From an uncultured Lachnospiraceae bacterium (GTDB lineage Bacteria > Bacillota > Clostridia > Lachnospirales > Lachnospiraceae): a stretch of 64,000 nucleotides of DNA. The notes below the pieces were generated by a model. The model saw only the letters and a list, made by a program, of their open reading frames with translations, was not told where the DNA came from and made no database searches. Position 1 is the stretch's first letter. Every line of letters starts with the position of its first letter. Positions 38,059 to 46,640 of this stretch are shown here, one piece after another. The DNA is taken from NCBI GenBank assembly GCA_902793995.1, contig CADBFP010000001.1, positions 62,001 through 126,000 on the forward strand. The letters run 5' to 3'. The position numbers and the translations under genes are program-made.

Positions 38059-38613
38059 ATGAGATATACTAAAAAAATACTGAAAAAGTGCAGAACAGTC
38101 TTTCTGCTTCTGATGATTCTCTCCGTTTTCTGTACCTCCTGTGCGTCCCAGGGGCAGGGGACCGGATCCCCTTCTTTGAACTCGACACAGTATGAATTGC
38201 TGGACGGTTTGCAGTGGAAGGCGGATTGCCGCCTGGGCGGGGATCATGTTCTCTGGATGAGCTTTGAAAACCCGAACGAGGAGACTTTTGCCTTCCATGT
38301 GTTTAATGCCTGGCAAATGACTGCGGTGGACTGGTATGTCGTCCAGAAAAAGGCGGCAGATGACTGGATCACAGTTCCTGTCAATTATGCCATCGTGTAT
38401 GATAGAATGGCCGACAGTATGCATGCGGCCCCGGGCGAAAAGATGGAAGTTCCCCTTAACCTGGACCACTGGAACAACAACCTTAAGGAGGGAGATACGG
38501 TGCGTGTTTTGCTGGGACTTCAACGAGGAGAACTGTCTCCGCAGGATATCTATGGCAAAAAACCGGCAGCATGGCTGAGCTTTACCTGCGTTTACCGGAA
38601 TAATCAGGTTTGA
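38059..38613 (+). CDS. Small lipoprotein, unknown function
   Basis: 184 residues with a Lys-rich N-terminus, hydrophobic core and lipobox CTSC (Cys28), so predicted to be a membrane-anchored exported protein. The mature part is a single beta-rich domain: WKADCRLGGDHVLWMSFENPNEETFAFHVFN, then VPLNLDHWNNNLKEGDTVRVLLGL, resembling an immunoglobulin-like fold. The ribosome-binding site TTAAGGAG is 8 bases before ATG. It follows the shared leader copy C by about 230 bases and could be part of the same regulon, although a separate promoter candidate lies between. No family was recognised. Confidence 0.75.
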   Translation: MRYTKKILKKCRTVFLLLMILSVFCTSCASQGQGTGSPSLNSTQYELLDGLQWKADCRLGGDHVLWMSFENPNEETFAFHVFNAWQMTAVDWYVVQKKAADDWITVPVNYAIVYDRMADSMHAAPGEKMEVPLNLDHWNNNLKEGDTVRVLLGLQRGELSPQDIYGKKPAAWLSFTCVYRNNQV

Positions 38614-38772
38614 TCGTCTTTATATCGGCCGGAGGAATCATAGGGGGGTTTTCACAACCCCTGCTATTGTTAAGCTGATTTCGATCTTAGCATGAAAGAA
38701 CACGTTTTTGTCAGGAAATCAGGGTTTGTTTTTTCGATTTCGTATCTTTTTTTATTATAAATAGGGGGCCTT

Positions 38773-40641
38773 ATGACACGGCAGATCAGATTTTTATGGA
38801 TGTTTTTAGTGGTAGCTCTGACATTTTCCGCCTGCGGAGGCCAGCCGGGGGCAATCACGCCCTCTACGGCGGTCCCCTCTGAACAGACCGCCCCCACCAC
38901 CGTTAACCACCCCCAGGGGGGCACCGGCCCGGCCGCCACAACGGCCGCCCAGCCCACTACCCTGTTTGGCGGGGAGGATGTGATCCTGGGAGGCCGGGAC
39001 GCCATAGGGGAAAACGGCGTGGTCTCCACCGGCCGGGCGGATGCCACCCAGATTGGCATAGACATCTTAAAGGCCGGGGGCAACGCCATCGATGCGGCCG
39101 TGGCCATCGGCTTTGCCCTGGGGGTTTCCGAACAGCAATCCTCCGGCATAGGCGGGGGCGGCTTTATGACCGTCCGCTTTGCCTCCACCGGGGAAGTGGT
39201 GTTTATTGATTTCCGGGATATGGCCGGCGCCGGCGCCACCCTGGACAAATGGGAGATAGGCGAGAACGGCAAGGTGATAGATGATGCCAACAAAATCGGT
39301 GCTCTTTCCATTGCGGTGCCCGGAGAAGTGAAGGGGCTTTTGTATGCCCTGGACACTTACGGCAGCATGGATCGGCAGCAGGTAATGCAGCCGGCCATCC
39401 GCCTGGCCAAAAACGGGTTTGAAGTCTCCCATATCACCAGCCGGGACATTAAAGACGCTTACCGCCAGATCAGCCGTTTTCCCGCTACGGAAGCCCTGTA
39501 CCTGGATGAGGACGGCATGCCCTGGGAGGCAGGCAGCGTGCTGAAAAACCCGGATCTGGCCCGGAGCCTGGAGCTGATTGCCGCCCAGGGAGAAGAGGTG
39601 TTTTACCGGGGAGAGATTGCGGAGAAGATCGTAGCGGCGGTACAGGCAGAGGGGGGCTATCTCAGCCTGGAGGACTTTGCCCGTTATGAGATCCGGGTGA
39701 TGAAGGCCATCCACGGCAGCTACCGGGGTTATGATATTTATTCCTCCAACCTGCCTTCCTCCGGGGGCACCATCATCATCGAAATGCTGAACATTCTGGA
39801 AAACTTTGATGTGGGAGCCATGGATCCGGAAGGAGCGGAGTATTTCCACCTGTTTTCCGAGGTTTTTAAGCTGGGCTTTGCGGACCGGGCTGCCTATATG
39901 GGGGATCCCGCCTTTGTGGAGGTGCCAGTGGAGGGCCTGCTGGATAAAGCTTATGCCGTGAAGCAGGCATCCCGGATCGATACCCGGAAGGCGGGGCAGT
40001 ACAGCGCCGGAGAGCCGAAGCTGCCGGAAGAAAGCACGGAAGCGGCGGGAGAGAGCAGTGCCGAGGCTTCAGGCAGCGCCCCTCAGGAATCCGCCTCCAC
40101 CACCTCCTATTCCATTATGGACAAGGCGGGCAATATCGTTACCGTTACCAAAACCGTGGATGCCACCTTCGCCTCCGGCCTGGTGGCGGCAGGTACCGGC
40201 ATTCTGTTAAACGATACCCTGGTGGACTTTTCCACGGATCCGGAAAGTCCCAATGTGGTGGCCCCTTATAAGCGCCCCCTAAGTTCCATGAGCCCTACCC
40301 TGATTTTAAAGGATGGAACCCCCTTTATGACCCTGGGGGCGCCGGGCAGCACCCGCATCATCACCGGGGTTCTGCAGGTGATCAGCAAGGTGATCGACCA
40401 CAAAATGGACTTGCAGGAGGCCATTGACGCCGTGCGCATGCATGACGATTTTGGAACGCTGATTTTAGAACGCCGGGTGCCGGAAACGGTTATCGAACAA
40501 TTAAAAGCCATGGGCCATGAGGTAAACAGCGGCGAGGTCTGGTTTACCTTCCCCTGCATCCAGGGCTGCATCCGCCTCACGGACGGCCGCCTGAAGGGGG
40601 CGGCGGACCCCCGTCGGGACGGGAAGGCCCTGGGTTATTGA
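38773..40641 (+). CDS. ggt: Gamma-glutamyltranspeptidase, lipoprotein form
   Basis: 622-residue N-terminal-nucleophile hydrolase acting on gamma-glutamyl compounds such as glutathione, outside the cell: the N-terminus has a lipobox FSAC (Cys21) in place of the usual cleavable signal. Large-subunit motifs: GGNAIDAAVAIGFALGV, SSGIGGGGFMTVRF. The self-processing Thr is in STTSYSIMDKAGN near residue 442, and the small subunit has TLGAPGSTRI. Just before the nucleophile is a Ser/Ala/Glu-rich insert (about residues 413-440, EESTEAAGESSAEASG), unusual in position. A Thr/Pro/Ala spacer also follows the lipobox. It is a distinct branch from the other family member at 61400. Confidence 0.93.
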   Translation: MTRQIRFLWMFLVVALTFSACGGQPGAITPSTAVPSEQTAPTTVNHPQGGTGPAATTAAQPTTLFGGEDVILGGRDAIGENGVVSTGRADATQIGIDILKAGGNAIDAAVAIGFALGVSEQQSSGIGGGGFMTVRFASTGEVVFIDFRDMAGAGATLDKWEIGENGKVIDDANKIGALSIAVPGEVKGLLYALDTYGSMDRQQVMQPAIRLAKNGFEVSHITSRDIKDAYRQISRFPATEALYLDEDGMPWEAGSVLKNPDLARSLELIAAQGEEVFYRGEIAEKIVAAVQAEGGYLSLEDFARYEIRVMKAIHGSYRGYDIYSSNLPSSGGTIIIEMLNILENFDVGAMDPEGAEYFHLFSEVFKLGFADRAAYMGDPAFVEVPVEGLLDKAYAVKQASRIDTRKAGQYSAGEPKLPEESTEAAGESSAEASGSAPQESASTTSYSIMDKAGNIVTVTKTVDATFASGLVAAGTGILLNDTLVDFSTDPESPNVVAPYKRPLSSMSPTLILKDGTPFMTLGAPGSTRIITGVLQVISKVIDHKMDLQEAIDAVRMHDDFGTLILERRVPETVIEQLKAMGHEVNSGEVWFTFPCIQGCIRLTDGRLKGAADPRRDGKALGY

Positions 40642-40690
40642 GAAAATGCGAATTCACAAAGATTTCTCTTTTTATTTCTTGTCTCAATGC

Positions 40691-40719
40691 TTGAAGGAAA
40701 AGGGAAAATATGGTATACA
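40691..40719 (+). promoter_or_regulatory. Predicted promoter of the gene at 40811
   Basis: TTGAAG (40691-40696), a 17-base spacer and extended -10 TGG-TATACA (40714-40719). Confidence 0.55.
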
Positions 40720-40810
40720 AGGTGGGAAAGCAGGGAACTGCTTTATCGGTATGGAACCACGCAATTGCCCAAAATACAAGCTTAGGCTTGAAGAAAGAAG
40801 GAGAAAGAAG

Positions 40811-42664
40811 ATGAAGAGAATATTATCGGTGCTGCTGGCTCTTTCCATGGTGCTGACCATGGCGGCCTGCGGAAGCAAACAGGAAGAAACCACCACGGCG
40901 CCGGCTGTGGTAACGACGGAGGCGCCCACGGAGGCGGCCACTACCCCGGCTCCTACTACGCCGGCTCCCACTACCACGGTGGCCCCTACTACTCCGGCCC
41001 CTACCACCACGGCAGCCCCTACCACCACGGCGGCGCCGGAAACCACCCCGGTGGCGGAGGATGAATCGGCTCAGGATGTGTTCAATCAGATGGTTCAGAA
41101 TCTGATGAGCATTGCCCAGGGCATTAACGGAGAAACTGCGGAAGAAATGAAGCTGAGCCTGGATGGCGAAGGCAATGTGGATATCAATCTCACCATCGCC
41201 ATGGGAGAACAGAAGATGGATATGCCCTTAAAAGCCAGCGCCACCCTGAAGGGGGTGATGGACAGCAAGAAGGGCGCCCATGTGGATGTCAGCTATCTGG
41301 CGGATCTGGGGATGCTGGCCATGCTGCTGGGAGGCGGCGCCGGCGGGGCGGAAACTTCCCCGGGGGGCAAGTTTGAGGCCTATGCCGATCTGGAAAGCGG
41401 CAAGCTTTACGAGCGGACCAGCGAAGACGGCGAGTGGGTTTACTCGGAACTGAAAATGGAAAAGCTGCCGGAGGAAATGCCGGAGGTCCAGCTTAATCTG
41501 GATGACCTTTTCGACAAATACGAGTTCTTCGCCAGCAAAGACGGTTATCTCTTTGAAGGGGATCTGAAAATCAAAGAGCTGGTAGGTCTGGGAGAAGCCA
41601 TGGGACAGGAAGAAATCCAGGCGGCTATGGAGATGCTCTCCCTGGATCAGCTGAAGGCCACGGTCCGCATTAAGGCGGATACCGAAAAGCGTCTCACCGA
41701 GCTCAGCCTGAAGGTCAGCGATTTTGCCATTGATTTGTCCTCCTTTATGGACGGCTTCCAGGCCAAGCTGGAGGAATTGGGACTGGCCCTGAACATTACT
41801 TACGATAAGGGCGACTATGAGCTGCCCGCCTCCGTGGAAAAAGAGGCTAAGCCCAAGCCTGCCGGCGATACGGAAGAGTATCCCTGGCTGGCCAGCGAAT
41901 TCACCCTGAAGGACGAAGTGATTGCCAGCCCGGAACAGTTTGATTTGAGCGTGGCTTCCGTGAAAGCCGGGGAAGACGGTGTCATTGACATCGAGTTCCT
42001 GGTAGACAACCATACAGATAAGGCTCTCAGCTTCGAGGTAAGGGATGTACAGGTGTGCGGCTATTCCGTATCGGCTTTCAGTATGGAAGATATCGAGGCC
42101 TCCAAGCAGGGCAGCTTCGAGCTGAGTATCTGGCCCGATGATTTAAAGCCCATCGGACTGAGCAGCATCGACGAGATCCGCTTCCATGTAGGAGGCTATG
42201 AAAAGGATGGGGATAACACTACCCTTCGGATTGATGAGGACTATGTCATTTATCCCACCGGCATGAAGGAAGGCCAGGTAAAGCATCCGGAGCGGAAGAC
42301 GGCGGAAAACGAAGCCGTGATCCTGGACAACCAAGACGCAAGCGTGGTGATTTTAAGCTGCGAGAAGGACGACATCTTCGGGTATGAGTTGCTGGTTTAC
42401 TTTGAAAACAAGAGTGACCAGGCCCTGCGCTTTGAGTTCAGCGATGTGAAGGCCAATGATAAGGAAGTGGATGATCCTTACTGGAGCGCCCGCCTGAACG
42501 CTGGTTCCCGGGGTTATGTGGTGCTGAGCATTTCCGAAAACAAGGTGAAAGCGGCCGGCGCGGATCCCCTGGAGGTGATCAGCGCGACCCTGGAGGTGAA
42601 GGAAGATGATCTCTTCGCCGAAAAGGCCCTCCACACGGAAGAATTCAGCTTTGAGTTAAAATAA
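40811..42664 (+). CDS. Lipoprotein with Thr/Pro-rich linker, unknown function
   Basis: 617 residues from ATG 40811. Lipobox MAAC with Cys20. Residues 25-82 are a low-complexity linker of TTAPA, TTPAP and TTTAAP repeats, likely a surface spacer or glycosylation target. The rest has two parts: about 90-370 (METHIONINE/Leu-rich alpha-beta, resembling DUF6612/LolA-like carrier folds, with MKLSLDGEGNVDINLTIAMGEQKMDMPLKA) and two similar beta-sandwich repeats at about 380-500 and 510-617 (VIDIEFLVDNHTDKALSFEVRDVQV versus DIFGYELLVYFENKSDQALRFEFSDV). The carrier-fold suggestion is only by feel; the duplication is visible. Confidence 0.75.
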   Translation: MKRILSVLLALSMVLTMAACGSKQEETTTAPAVVTTEAPTEAATTPAPTTPAPTTTVAPTTPAPTTTAAPTTTAAPETTPVAEDESAQDVFNQMVQNLMSIAQGINGETAEEMKLSLDGEGNVDINLTIAMGEQKMDMPLKASATLKGVMDSKKGAHVDVSYLADLGMLAMLLGGGAGGAETSPGGKFEAYADLESGKLYERTSEDGEWVYSELKMEKLPEEMPEVQLNLDDLFDKYEFFASKDGYLFEGDLKIKELVGLGEAMGQEEIQAAMEMLSLDQLKATVRIKADTEKRLTELSLKVSDFAIDLSSFMDGFQAKLEELGLALNITYDKGDYELPASVEKEAKPKPAGDTEEYPWLASEFTLKDEVIASPEQFDLSVASVKAGEDGVIDIEFLVDNHTDKALSFEVRDVQVCGYSVSAFSMEDIEASKQGSFELSIWPDDLKPIGLSSIDEIRFHVGGYEKDGDNTTLRIDEDYVIYPTGMKEGQVKHPERKTAENEAVILDNQDASVVILSCEKDDIFGYELLVYFENKSDQALRFEFSDVKANDKEVDDPYWSARLNAGSRGYVVLSISENKVKAAGADPLEVISATLEVKEDDLFAEKALHTEEFSFELK

Positions 42665-42675
42665 GTTTACGAAGT

Positions 42676-42706
42676 TTAAGGGGCGATGCGGCATCGCCCC
42701 TTTCCT
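42676..42706 (+). terminator. Hairpin, possible terminator
   Basis: AAGGGGCGATG, loop CGG, CATCGCCCCTT then TCC. The stem is strong but the T run is short. It may be a solo member of the palindrome family. Confidence 0.5.
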
Positions 42707-42721
42707 GAAAGGAATGATTTC

Positions 42722-43240
42722 ATGCAAGGCATCTATCCCGTGATCACCCTTTGCGGCTCTACCCGCTTTCGAAAGGCCTTCGAGGAGGCGAACAAACGCC
42801 TGACCCTGGAAGGCTTTATTGTGATTTCCGTGGGGCTCTACGGCCACAGCGGGGACAGCGAAGTCTGGGAGAATATGGATGAAGGCACCCTGACCCGCAC
42901 CAAAGAAATGCTGGACGATATGCATAAACGCAAAATCGATATGGCGGATGCCGTTTTCGTAATCAACCAGGAAGGCTATATCGGCTCCAGCACCCGTTCG
43001 GAAATCGCTTATGCGGTGGCAAGAGGCAAGGATGTTTATTATCTGGAATCTCCGGAGGAAAAACGCTGCCCCTGCTGCGGCAAGTTTTATTTTACGGAGA
43101 AAAATGCCTACGAGATCTGTCCGGTGTGCGATTGGGAGGATGACCCCGCCCAGCGCCGGGAGGAGGATCTGGCAGGGGGCGCCAACCGGCTGTCCTTAAA
43201 GGAGGCCCGGAAACATTGGGAGGGACAGCATGAGCAATAA
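42722..43240 (+). CDS. Nucleoside 2-deoxyribosyltransferase-like domain fused to a CPCC zinc-ribbon-like domain
   Basis: 172 residues. Residues 1-110 resemble the nucleoside deoxyribosyltransferase/DUF4406 fold (YPVITLCGSTRFRKAFEEA, DMADAVFVINQEGYIGSSTR, SEIAYAVARGKDVYYLES), a small nucleotide-sugar hydrolase or transferase. The C-terminal 60 residues match the cysteine-rich CPCC family: CPCCGKFYF and YEICPVCDWEDD, giving two CxxC pairs that could bind zinc. The start at 42722 follows GAAAGGA. It overlaps the next gene by 11 bases, so the two are coupled. CPCC proteins are often found near toxin genes, from recollection. Function unknown. Confidence 0.8.
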   Translation: MQGIYPVITLCGSTRFRKAFEEANKRLTLEGFIVISVGLYGHSGDSEVWENMDEGTLTRTKEMLDDMHKRKIDMADAVFVINQEGYIGSSTRSEIAYAVARGKDVYYLESPEEKRCPCCGKFYFTEKNAYEICPVCDWEDDPAQRREEDLAGGANRLSLKEARKHWEGQHEQ

Positions 43241-43838
43241 CAAAGGAAAAATCGATATCCGGATGATATTGGGGATTATCCTGGCCATTGCCCTGATTTA
43301 CCTGATGGTCAGCGGCAAGCTGAACCTCTTTGGCGGAACCATGCATGAGTCTTCCGGCAGCGAGACCATGGCCCAGATTCCTCTGGTGACGGGGCAGGCG
43401 GCAGCCAGCGGCAATACCCAGACCCAGAGCAGCACGGCCAAGGCCGGCGGGGATAAGACCACGGCAGCTAAGACCACTGCGGCGGCTAAGACTACGGCGG
43501 CACCTAAAACTACGGCGGCGGCCAAAACCACGGCGGCCCAGGCGGGAGGCGAGTCCCATGTGGCCCGGAAGGATTATTATTTCCGCAACAAGTCTTTGCT
43601 GGACGGTCACTATGACAAGCACGGCAAGGAGATGGGCTTTAAGAATGCCAAGGAATACGAGGCGGCGGCCAGCGCCGTCATCAACAATCCGGCGGCCCTG
43701 TACAAAACCGAGAAGGAAGACGGGGATCATGTCTTTTATATCGAGGCCACCAACGAGTTTGTGGTGCTCTCGAAGGACGGATACATCCGGACCTATTTCA
43801 AACCGGACGGCGGGAAAAAATATTTTGACAGGCAATAG
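43230..43838 (+). CDS. Membrane-anchored protein with a toxin-nuclease-like C-terminal domain
   Basis: 202 residues. One transmembrane helix near 12-30 (MILGIILAIALIYLMV), an external or cytosolic low-complexity linker with KTTAA/AKTTAA repeats (about 65-105), then a domain from about 115: RNKSLLDGHYDKHGKEMGFKN, AVINNP, KTEKEDGDHVFYIEATNEFVVLSKDGYIRTYF. This pattern is typical of C-terminal nuclease tips of polymorphic toxins and phage proteins of the Barnase-EndoU-ColicinE5/D-RelE class. Here it is tethered to a membrane helix, with no export module. The immunity partner, if any, could be the overlapping CPCC gene. Catalysis is unproven. Confidence 0.75.
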   Translation: MSNNKGKIDIRMILGIILAIALIYLMVSGKLNLFGGTMHESSGSETMAQIPLVTGQAAASGNTQTQSSTAKAGGDKTTAAKTTAAAKTTAAPKTTAAAKTTAAQAGGESHVARKDYYFRNKSLLDGHYDKHGKEMGFKNAKEYEAAASAVINNPAALYKTEKEDGDHVFYIEATNEFVVLSKDGYIRTYFKPDGGKKYFDRQ

Positions 43839-43849
43839 GAAAACAAAAA

Positions 43850-43873
43850 CGGGCGGCCAATGGCCGCCCCTAC
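43850..43873. repeat. GGGCGGCCAATGGCCGCCCC palindrome
   Basis: Single palindromic unit followed by TAC, lying between convergent genes. It may terminate both. Confidence 0.7.
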
Positions 43874-43892
43874 TATTGCCTACTGCCTAACC

Positions 43893-44408
43893 TTACTTCT
43901 TTCCGAAGAGGCTGGCGATGAAGCTCCAGAACTTGCTTTCCGTCTTCTTGCCCGTGTCGGCAGCGGCGTTGGCCGTGTTATTGACGGTCTGGGTGGCGGT
44001 GGCGATCATATCATCCACCTTGTCTTCCGCTTTGCCGGCGCCGCCTACCAGGCCACCCAGCATAGACAGGATATTGCCGCCGTTGCTGCCGGTGAGAGAG
44101 GACAGGAGGCCGGGAGCCGCCGCAGACAGGATGCTGTTGGTAGCATTCTGGGATACGCCGCTCTGCTGCGCAACGGTCTGGGCACCGCCGGCGCCCAGCA
44201 GGGAGCTGATGATATTGCCGGGGTTGCCGCCTGCCAGAGAAGCCAGGGAGCCGATATTAAACCCGCGCTGGGTGGTCTGGCCTGCTACCAGAGGCAGGGC
44301 CTTGCTTAATACCTTGTTTACATCCCCTTCCGTGGCACCGGCGGTTTTCACAATGCCTGCCAATTGCTCGTTGTCGAAGATCTGACCGATAATGCTGCTT
44401 ACGTCCAT
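43893..44408 (-). CDS. DUF937 / YidB-like protein
   Basis: 171 residues. The N-terminal 120 residues are Gly/Ala/Ser-rich with the DUF937 pattern (IIGQIFDNEQLAGIV, DVNKVLSKALPLVAGQ, SLLGAGGAQTVAQQSGVSQNATNSILSAAAPGLLSSL). A helical linker and a C-terminal Lys/aromatic tail (TESKFWSFIASLFGKK) follow, which could bind membrane. Family function is unknown. ATG 44408 follows GAAGGAG. It has a clear promoter and is divergent from the gene at 44793. Confidence 0.85.
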   Translation of the reverse strand: MDVSSIIGQIFDNEQLAGIVKTAGATEGDVNKVLSKALPLVAGQTTQRGFNIGSLASLAGGNPGNIISSLLGAGGAQTVAQQSGVSQNATNSILSAAAPGLLSSLTGSNGGNILSMLGGLVGGAGKAEDKVDDMIATATQTVNNTANAAADTGKKTESKFWSFIASLFGKK

Positions 44409-44457
44409 GTTTAACTCCTTCTGCCTTCCCTAGGAGGCTGCATGTTTATTCTGTACC

Positions 44458-44487
44458 ATTATGGGACATTTTTGCAGGAATTGTCAA
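44458..44487 (-). promoter_or_regulatory. Predicted promoter of the DUF937 gene
   Basis: Minus strand: TTGACA (44487-44482), an 18-base spacer and CATAAT (44463-44458). Confidence 0.6.
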
Positions 44488-44496
44488 GGTTTCGGC

Positions 44497-44525
44497 TTGA
44501 ATTTCACGGAATTTTCATATATAAT
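44497..44525 (+). promoter_or_regulatory. Predicted promoter of the gene at 44793
   Basis: TTGAAT (44497-44502), a 17-base spacer and consensus TATAAT (44520-44525). The leader of about 260 bases is filled with palindromic repeats. Confidence 0.6.
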
Positions 44526-44574
44526 CTTTATAATTCTACGGAAAGAGGATGAGCCGCAGGGGTGGTTCCCGCCG

Positions 44575-44735
44575 TTTGAGGTCCCTCGGGCGAGCAATGC
44601 TCGCCCCTACGGGGGGGAGAACCCTGGCGGGCTGTAATCCTCGGGCGATTGATCATCGCTTCTACGAAAGGAAGATGCGCAGGGGCGAGCCCTAAAGGAC
44701 TGGGCGCTGTGCGCCGCCGCATGGCTCGCCCGCAG
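44575..44735. repeat. Palindromic repeats with a third 30-base nested insert
   Basis: GGGCGAGCAATGCTCGCCCC then TAC; GGGCGATTGATCATCGC; and GGGGCGAGC followed by a 30-base insert (44691-44720: CCTAAAGGACTGGGCGCTGT, then GCGCCGCCGC) and ATGGCTCGCCCGC. The insert is the reverse complement of those at 31129 and 31317, with three base differences. Confidence 0.85.
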
Positions 44736-44792
44736 AGGAGGAAGACCTCCCTCTCACAGAAAACAAAACCACACGAAGAAGAAGGAGACAAA

Positions 44793-45551
44793 ATGGCAGA
44801 AAGAAAGAAAATTGAAAGCGCCAGCGAGAATACCGTCAGCACCATTCAAAATGCGAAACCCGTAGGCAACGCCACGGGATACCGGATCGGCGCGATCGTC
44901 CTTTGGGTATTGGCTCTGGTGTGCGAAGTGGTGGCAATTTTCACCCTGTTTGGGAAAATCACCATCAGTTTCATGAACACCCTGACCTTCCTGATTATCC
45001 TCATTGTCCTGGATCTGGTATTCCTGGTCATCGGCTCCCAGCTATGGAAAAAGGCAAACCATATCAACCCGGCCTCCAAAAAAAATCCCACCAAGTTCTG
45101 GCTGTGGAATAATATGGGCCTCATTGTGGCCATCCTGTGCTTCCTGCCCCTGATCATCCTGCTGCTGACCAACAAGGATTTGGATAAGAAAACCAAGACC
45201 ATTGCCGTGGTGGCAGCGGCGGTAGCTCTGCTGATCGGCGGCGCAGCCAGCATCGATTACAATCCCATTTCCGCAGAGGAAAAGGAAGCAGCGGTGGCAG
45301 CCCTGGAAGGCACGGCGGTGTATTGGACCCCCTACGGCAAGGTGTACCACACCCATGTGCTGGATGAGGCAATGAACCATACCACGGAAGACGGCAAGGA
45401 TTGCCCTTACTTAAACCGTTCCGACTCCCTGACCCGGGGCACCGTGGCGGAAGCCATTGCGGCCGGAAAGTCCAAGCTTTGCAGTTATTGCCAGCGGCAT
45501 GACGGAATCCAAGGGGAGGGCCTTCTCACCGACGGGGCGGCAGAACCGTAA
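44793..45551 (+). CDS. Membrane protein with Cys/His-rich C-terminal domain
   Basis: 252 residues from ATG 44793 (AAGGAGAC). Four hydrophobic helices (about 32-52, 60-80, 105-125, 135-152) are followed by a soluble tail from 160: VYWTPYGKVYHTHVLDEAMN, CPYLNRSDSL, GTVAEAIAAGKSKLCSYCQRH. That tail matches a widespread small module (YxTxxGxxYHxxxC...L..A...G...C..C) thought to bind zinc and often attached to nucleases or membrane helices. Metal binding is inferred from the ordered His and Cys residues. A terminator follows. Function unknown. Confidence 0.75.
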   Translation: MAERKKIESASENTVSTIQNAKPVGNATGYRIGAIVLWVLALVCEVVAIFTLFGKITISFMNTLTFLIILIVLDLVFLVIGSQLWKKANHINPASKKNPTKFWLWNNMGLIVAILCFLPLIILLLTNKDLDKKTKTIAVVAAAVALLIGGAASIDYNPISAEEKEAAVAALEGTAVYWTPYGKVYHTHVLDEAMNHTTEDGKDCPYLNRSDSLTRGTVAEAIAAGKSKLCSYCQRHDGIQGEGLLTDGAAEP

Positions 45552-45573
45552 AAACATAACCATAAGAAAAAGA

Positions 45574-45596
45574 GGCGGCCGGGGCCGCCCTTTTTT
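45574..45596 (+). terminator. Rho-independent terminator
   Basis: GGCGGCC, GG, GGCCGCC, then C and six T. Confidence 0.88.
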
Positions 45597-45661
45597 GTGT
45601 CGAAAGGGTCCAAGAAAATCCTTCCGATCATTTCTCATGACAGCGGAGGCAATGTCCGCCC

Positions 45662-46540
45662 TTACTTTTTCAAATACTCCTCCACAAAAATCTTGCAGCA
45701 TTCGTCCAGATGAGCTTCGTCTTCGCTGTGTTTGATCATCAGGGAAATAATGCGGGAGGGCACCACGATATCCGCCATGTGCCGGGCTTCCCGCTGATCC
45801 CGGGCCATGGCCCGGACCATCTCCGCCACATCCTTGCCGGCGTACTCTGCCTCAAACATAGCGGCTTCTTTGACCTTCCGCCGGTCGTAGCTGCCGTTAT
45901 GCAGGAGCCGCAGCACCGTGGCAATGCCGAAGGTCAGAGGCATAATCAGCAGGGAGGGCAGCCAGATGGGCAGCCGGGTGGCAAAGCCGTAAAAATCCTT
46001 CCAGCCGCCGTGCTCCTCCCCTACCAGCACCACCATCACGAAGTATAAAATAGCATAAATCAGGGTGGGCAGCGGCGCCCAGAAAGACTCCTTTAAGGAG
46101 ATTTTATGATCGCTGATGAAAAAGCAGAAAGCGACAATGGCTAAAATGGGGCAGACCCCGTGGAGGAAGAAGCGGGAGCCGGTAAAAATCAGAACAAAGC
46201 CCTTGACCGGCGCCAGCAGGCAAAGGGAAATCAGAAAGGTCAGGGCTGCTCCGGTGACCCCCATCAGATTCAGCACCACCACCCAGTTGGGCAGGTGGTA
46301 ATTGTTTTTCCGCAGGCCGTCAACGGTGTAGGGAATCACCATGGAGAGGGCGATGGCCGCCAGAATGTTGGAGTTGACGGTAAACATATGGAAGGTTTTG
46401 AGACCCATCTGGTCGAAGTTTTCGTCGTAGAGGGTGGTAAGATTCATCACCACGCCGATGCAGACGCAGACGATGACCACGATGGCGCTGATCATGGCTG
46501 CCAGACATTGTTTTCTATTGAAACGCAGTACGGAATGCAT
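45662..46540 (-). CDS. Polytopic membrane protein, unknown function
   Basis: 292 residues from ATG 46540, preceded by AAGGAGG. About six to seven helices lie in residues 10-215, with conserved-looking FTVNSNILAAIALSMVIPY and SRFFLHGVCPILAIVAFCFF segments; the pattern (asparagine-rich TVNSN and H in helix 5) recalls the Pr6Pr-like/androgen-induced families, not proven. A charged helical C-terminal tail of about 70 residues (EAAMFEAEYAGKDVAEMVR) is cytosolic. It lies downstream of the two-component genes on the same strand, 100 bases from them. Confidence 0.7.
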   Translation of the reverse strand: MHSVLRFNRKQCLAAMISAIVVIVCVCIGVVMNLTTLYDENFDQMGLKTFHMFTVNSNILAAIALSMVIPYTVDGLRKNNYHLPNWVVVLNLMGVTGAALTFLISLCLLAPVKGFVLIFTGSRFFLHGVCPILAIVAFCFFISDHKISLKESFWAPLPTLIYAILYFVMVVLVGEEHGGWKDFYGFATRLPIWLPSLLIMPLTFGIATVLRLLHNGSYDRRKVKEAAMFEAEYAGKDVAEMVRAMARDQREARHMADIVVPSRIISLMIKHSEDEAHLDECCKIFVEEYLKK

Positions 46541-46640
46541 AAGGTTTCCTCCTTGATTATCAGCCGGAACGGATGTATTTCTTTCTCTTATCCTACTAAA
46601 AACCGGGCCGAAAATCAAGGGTGTCAGCGGGACACGCTGC

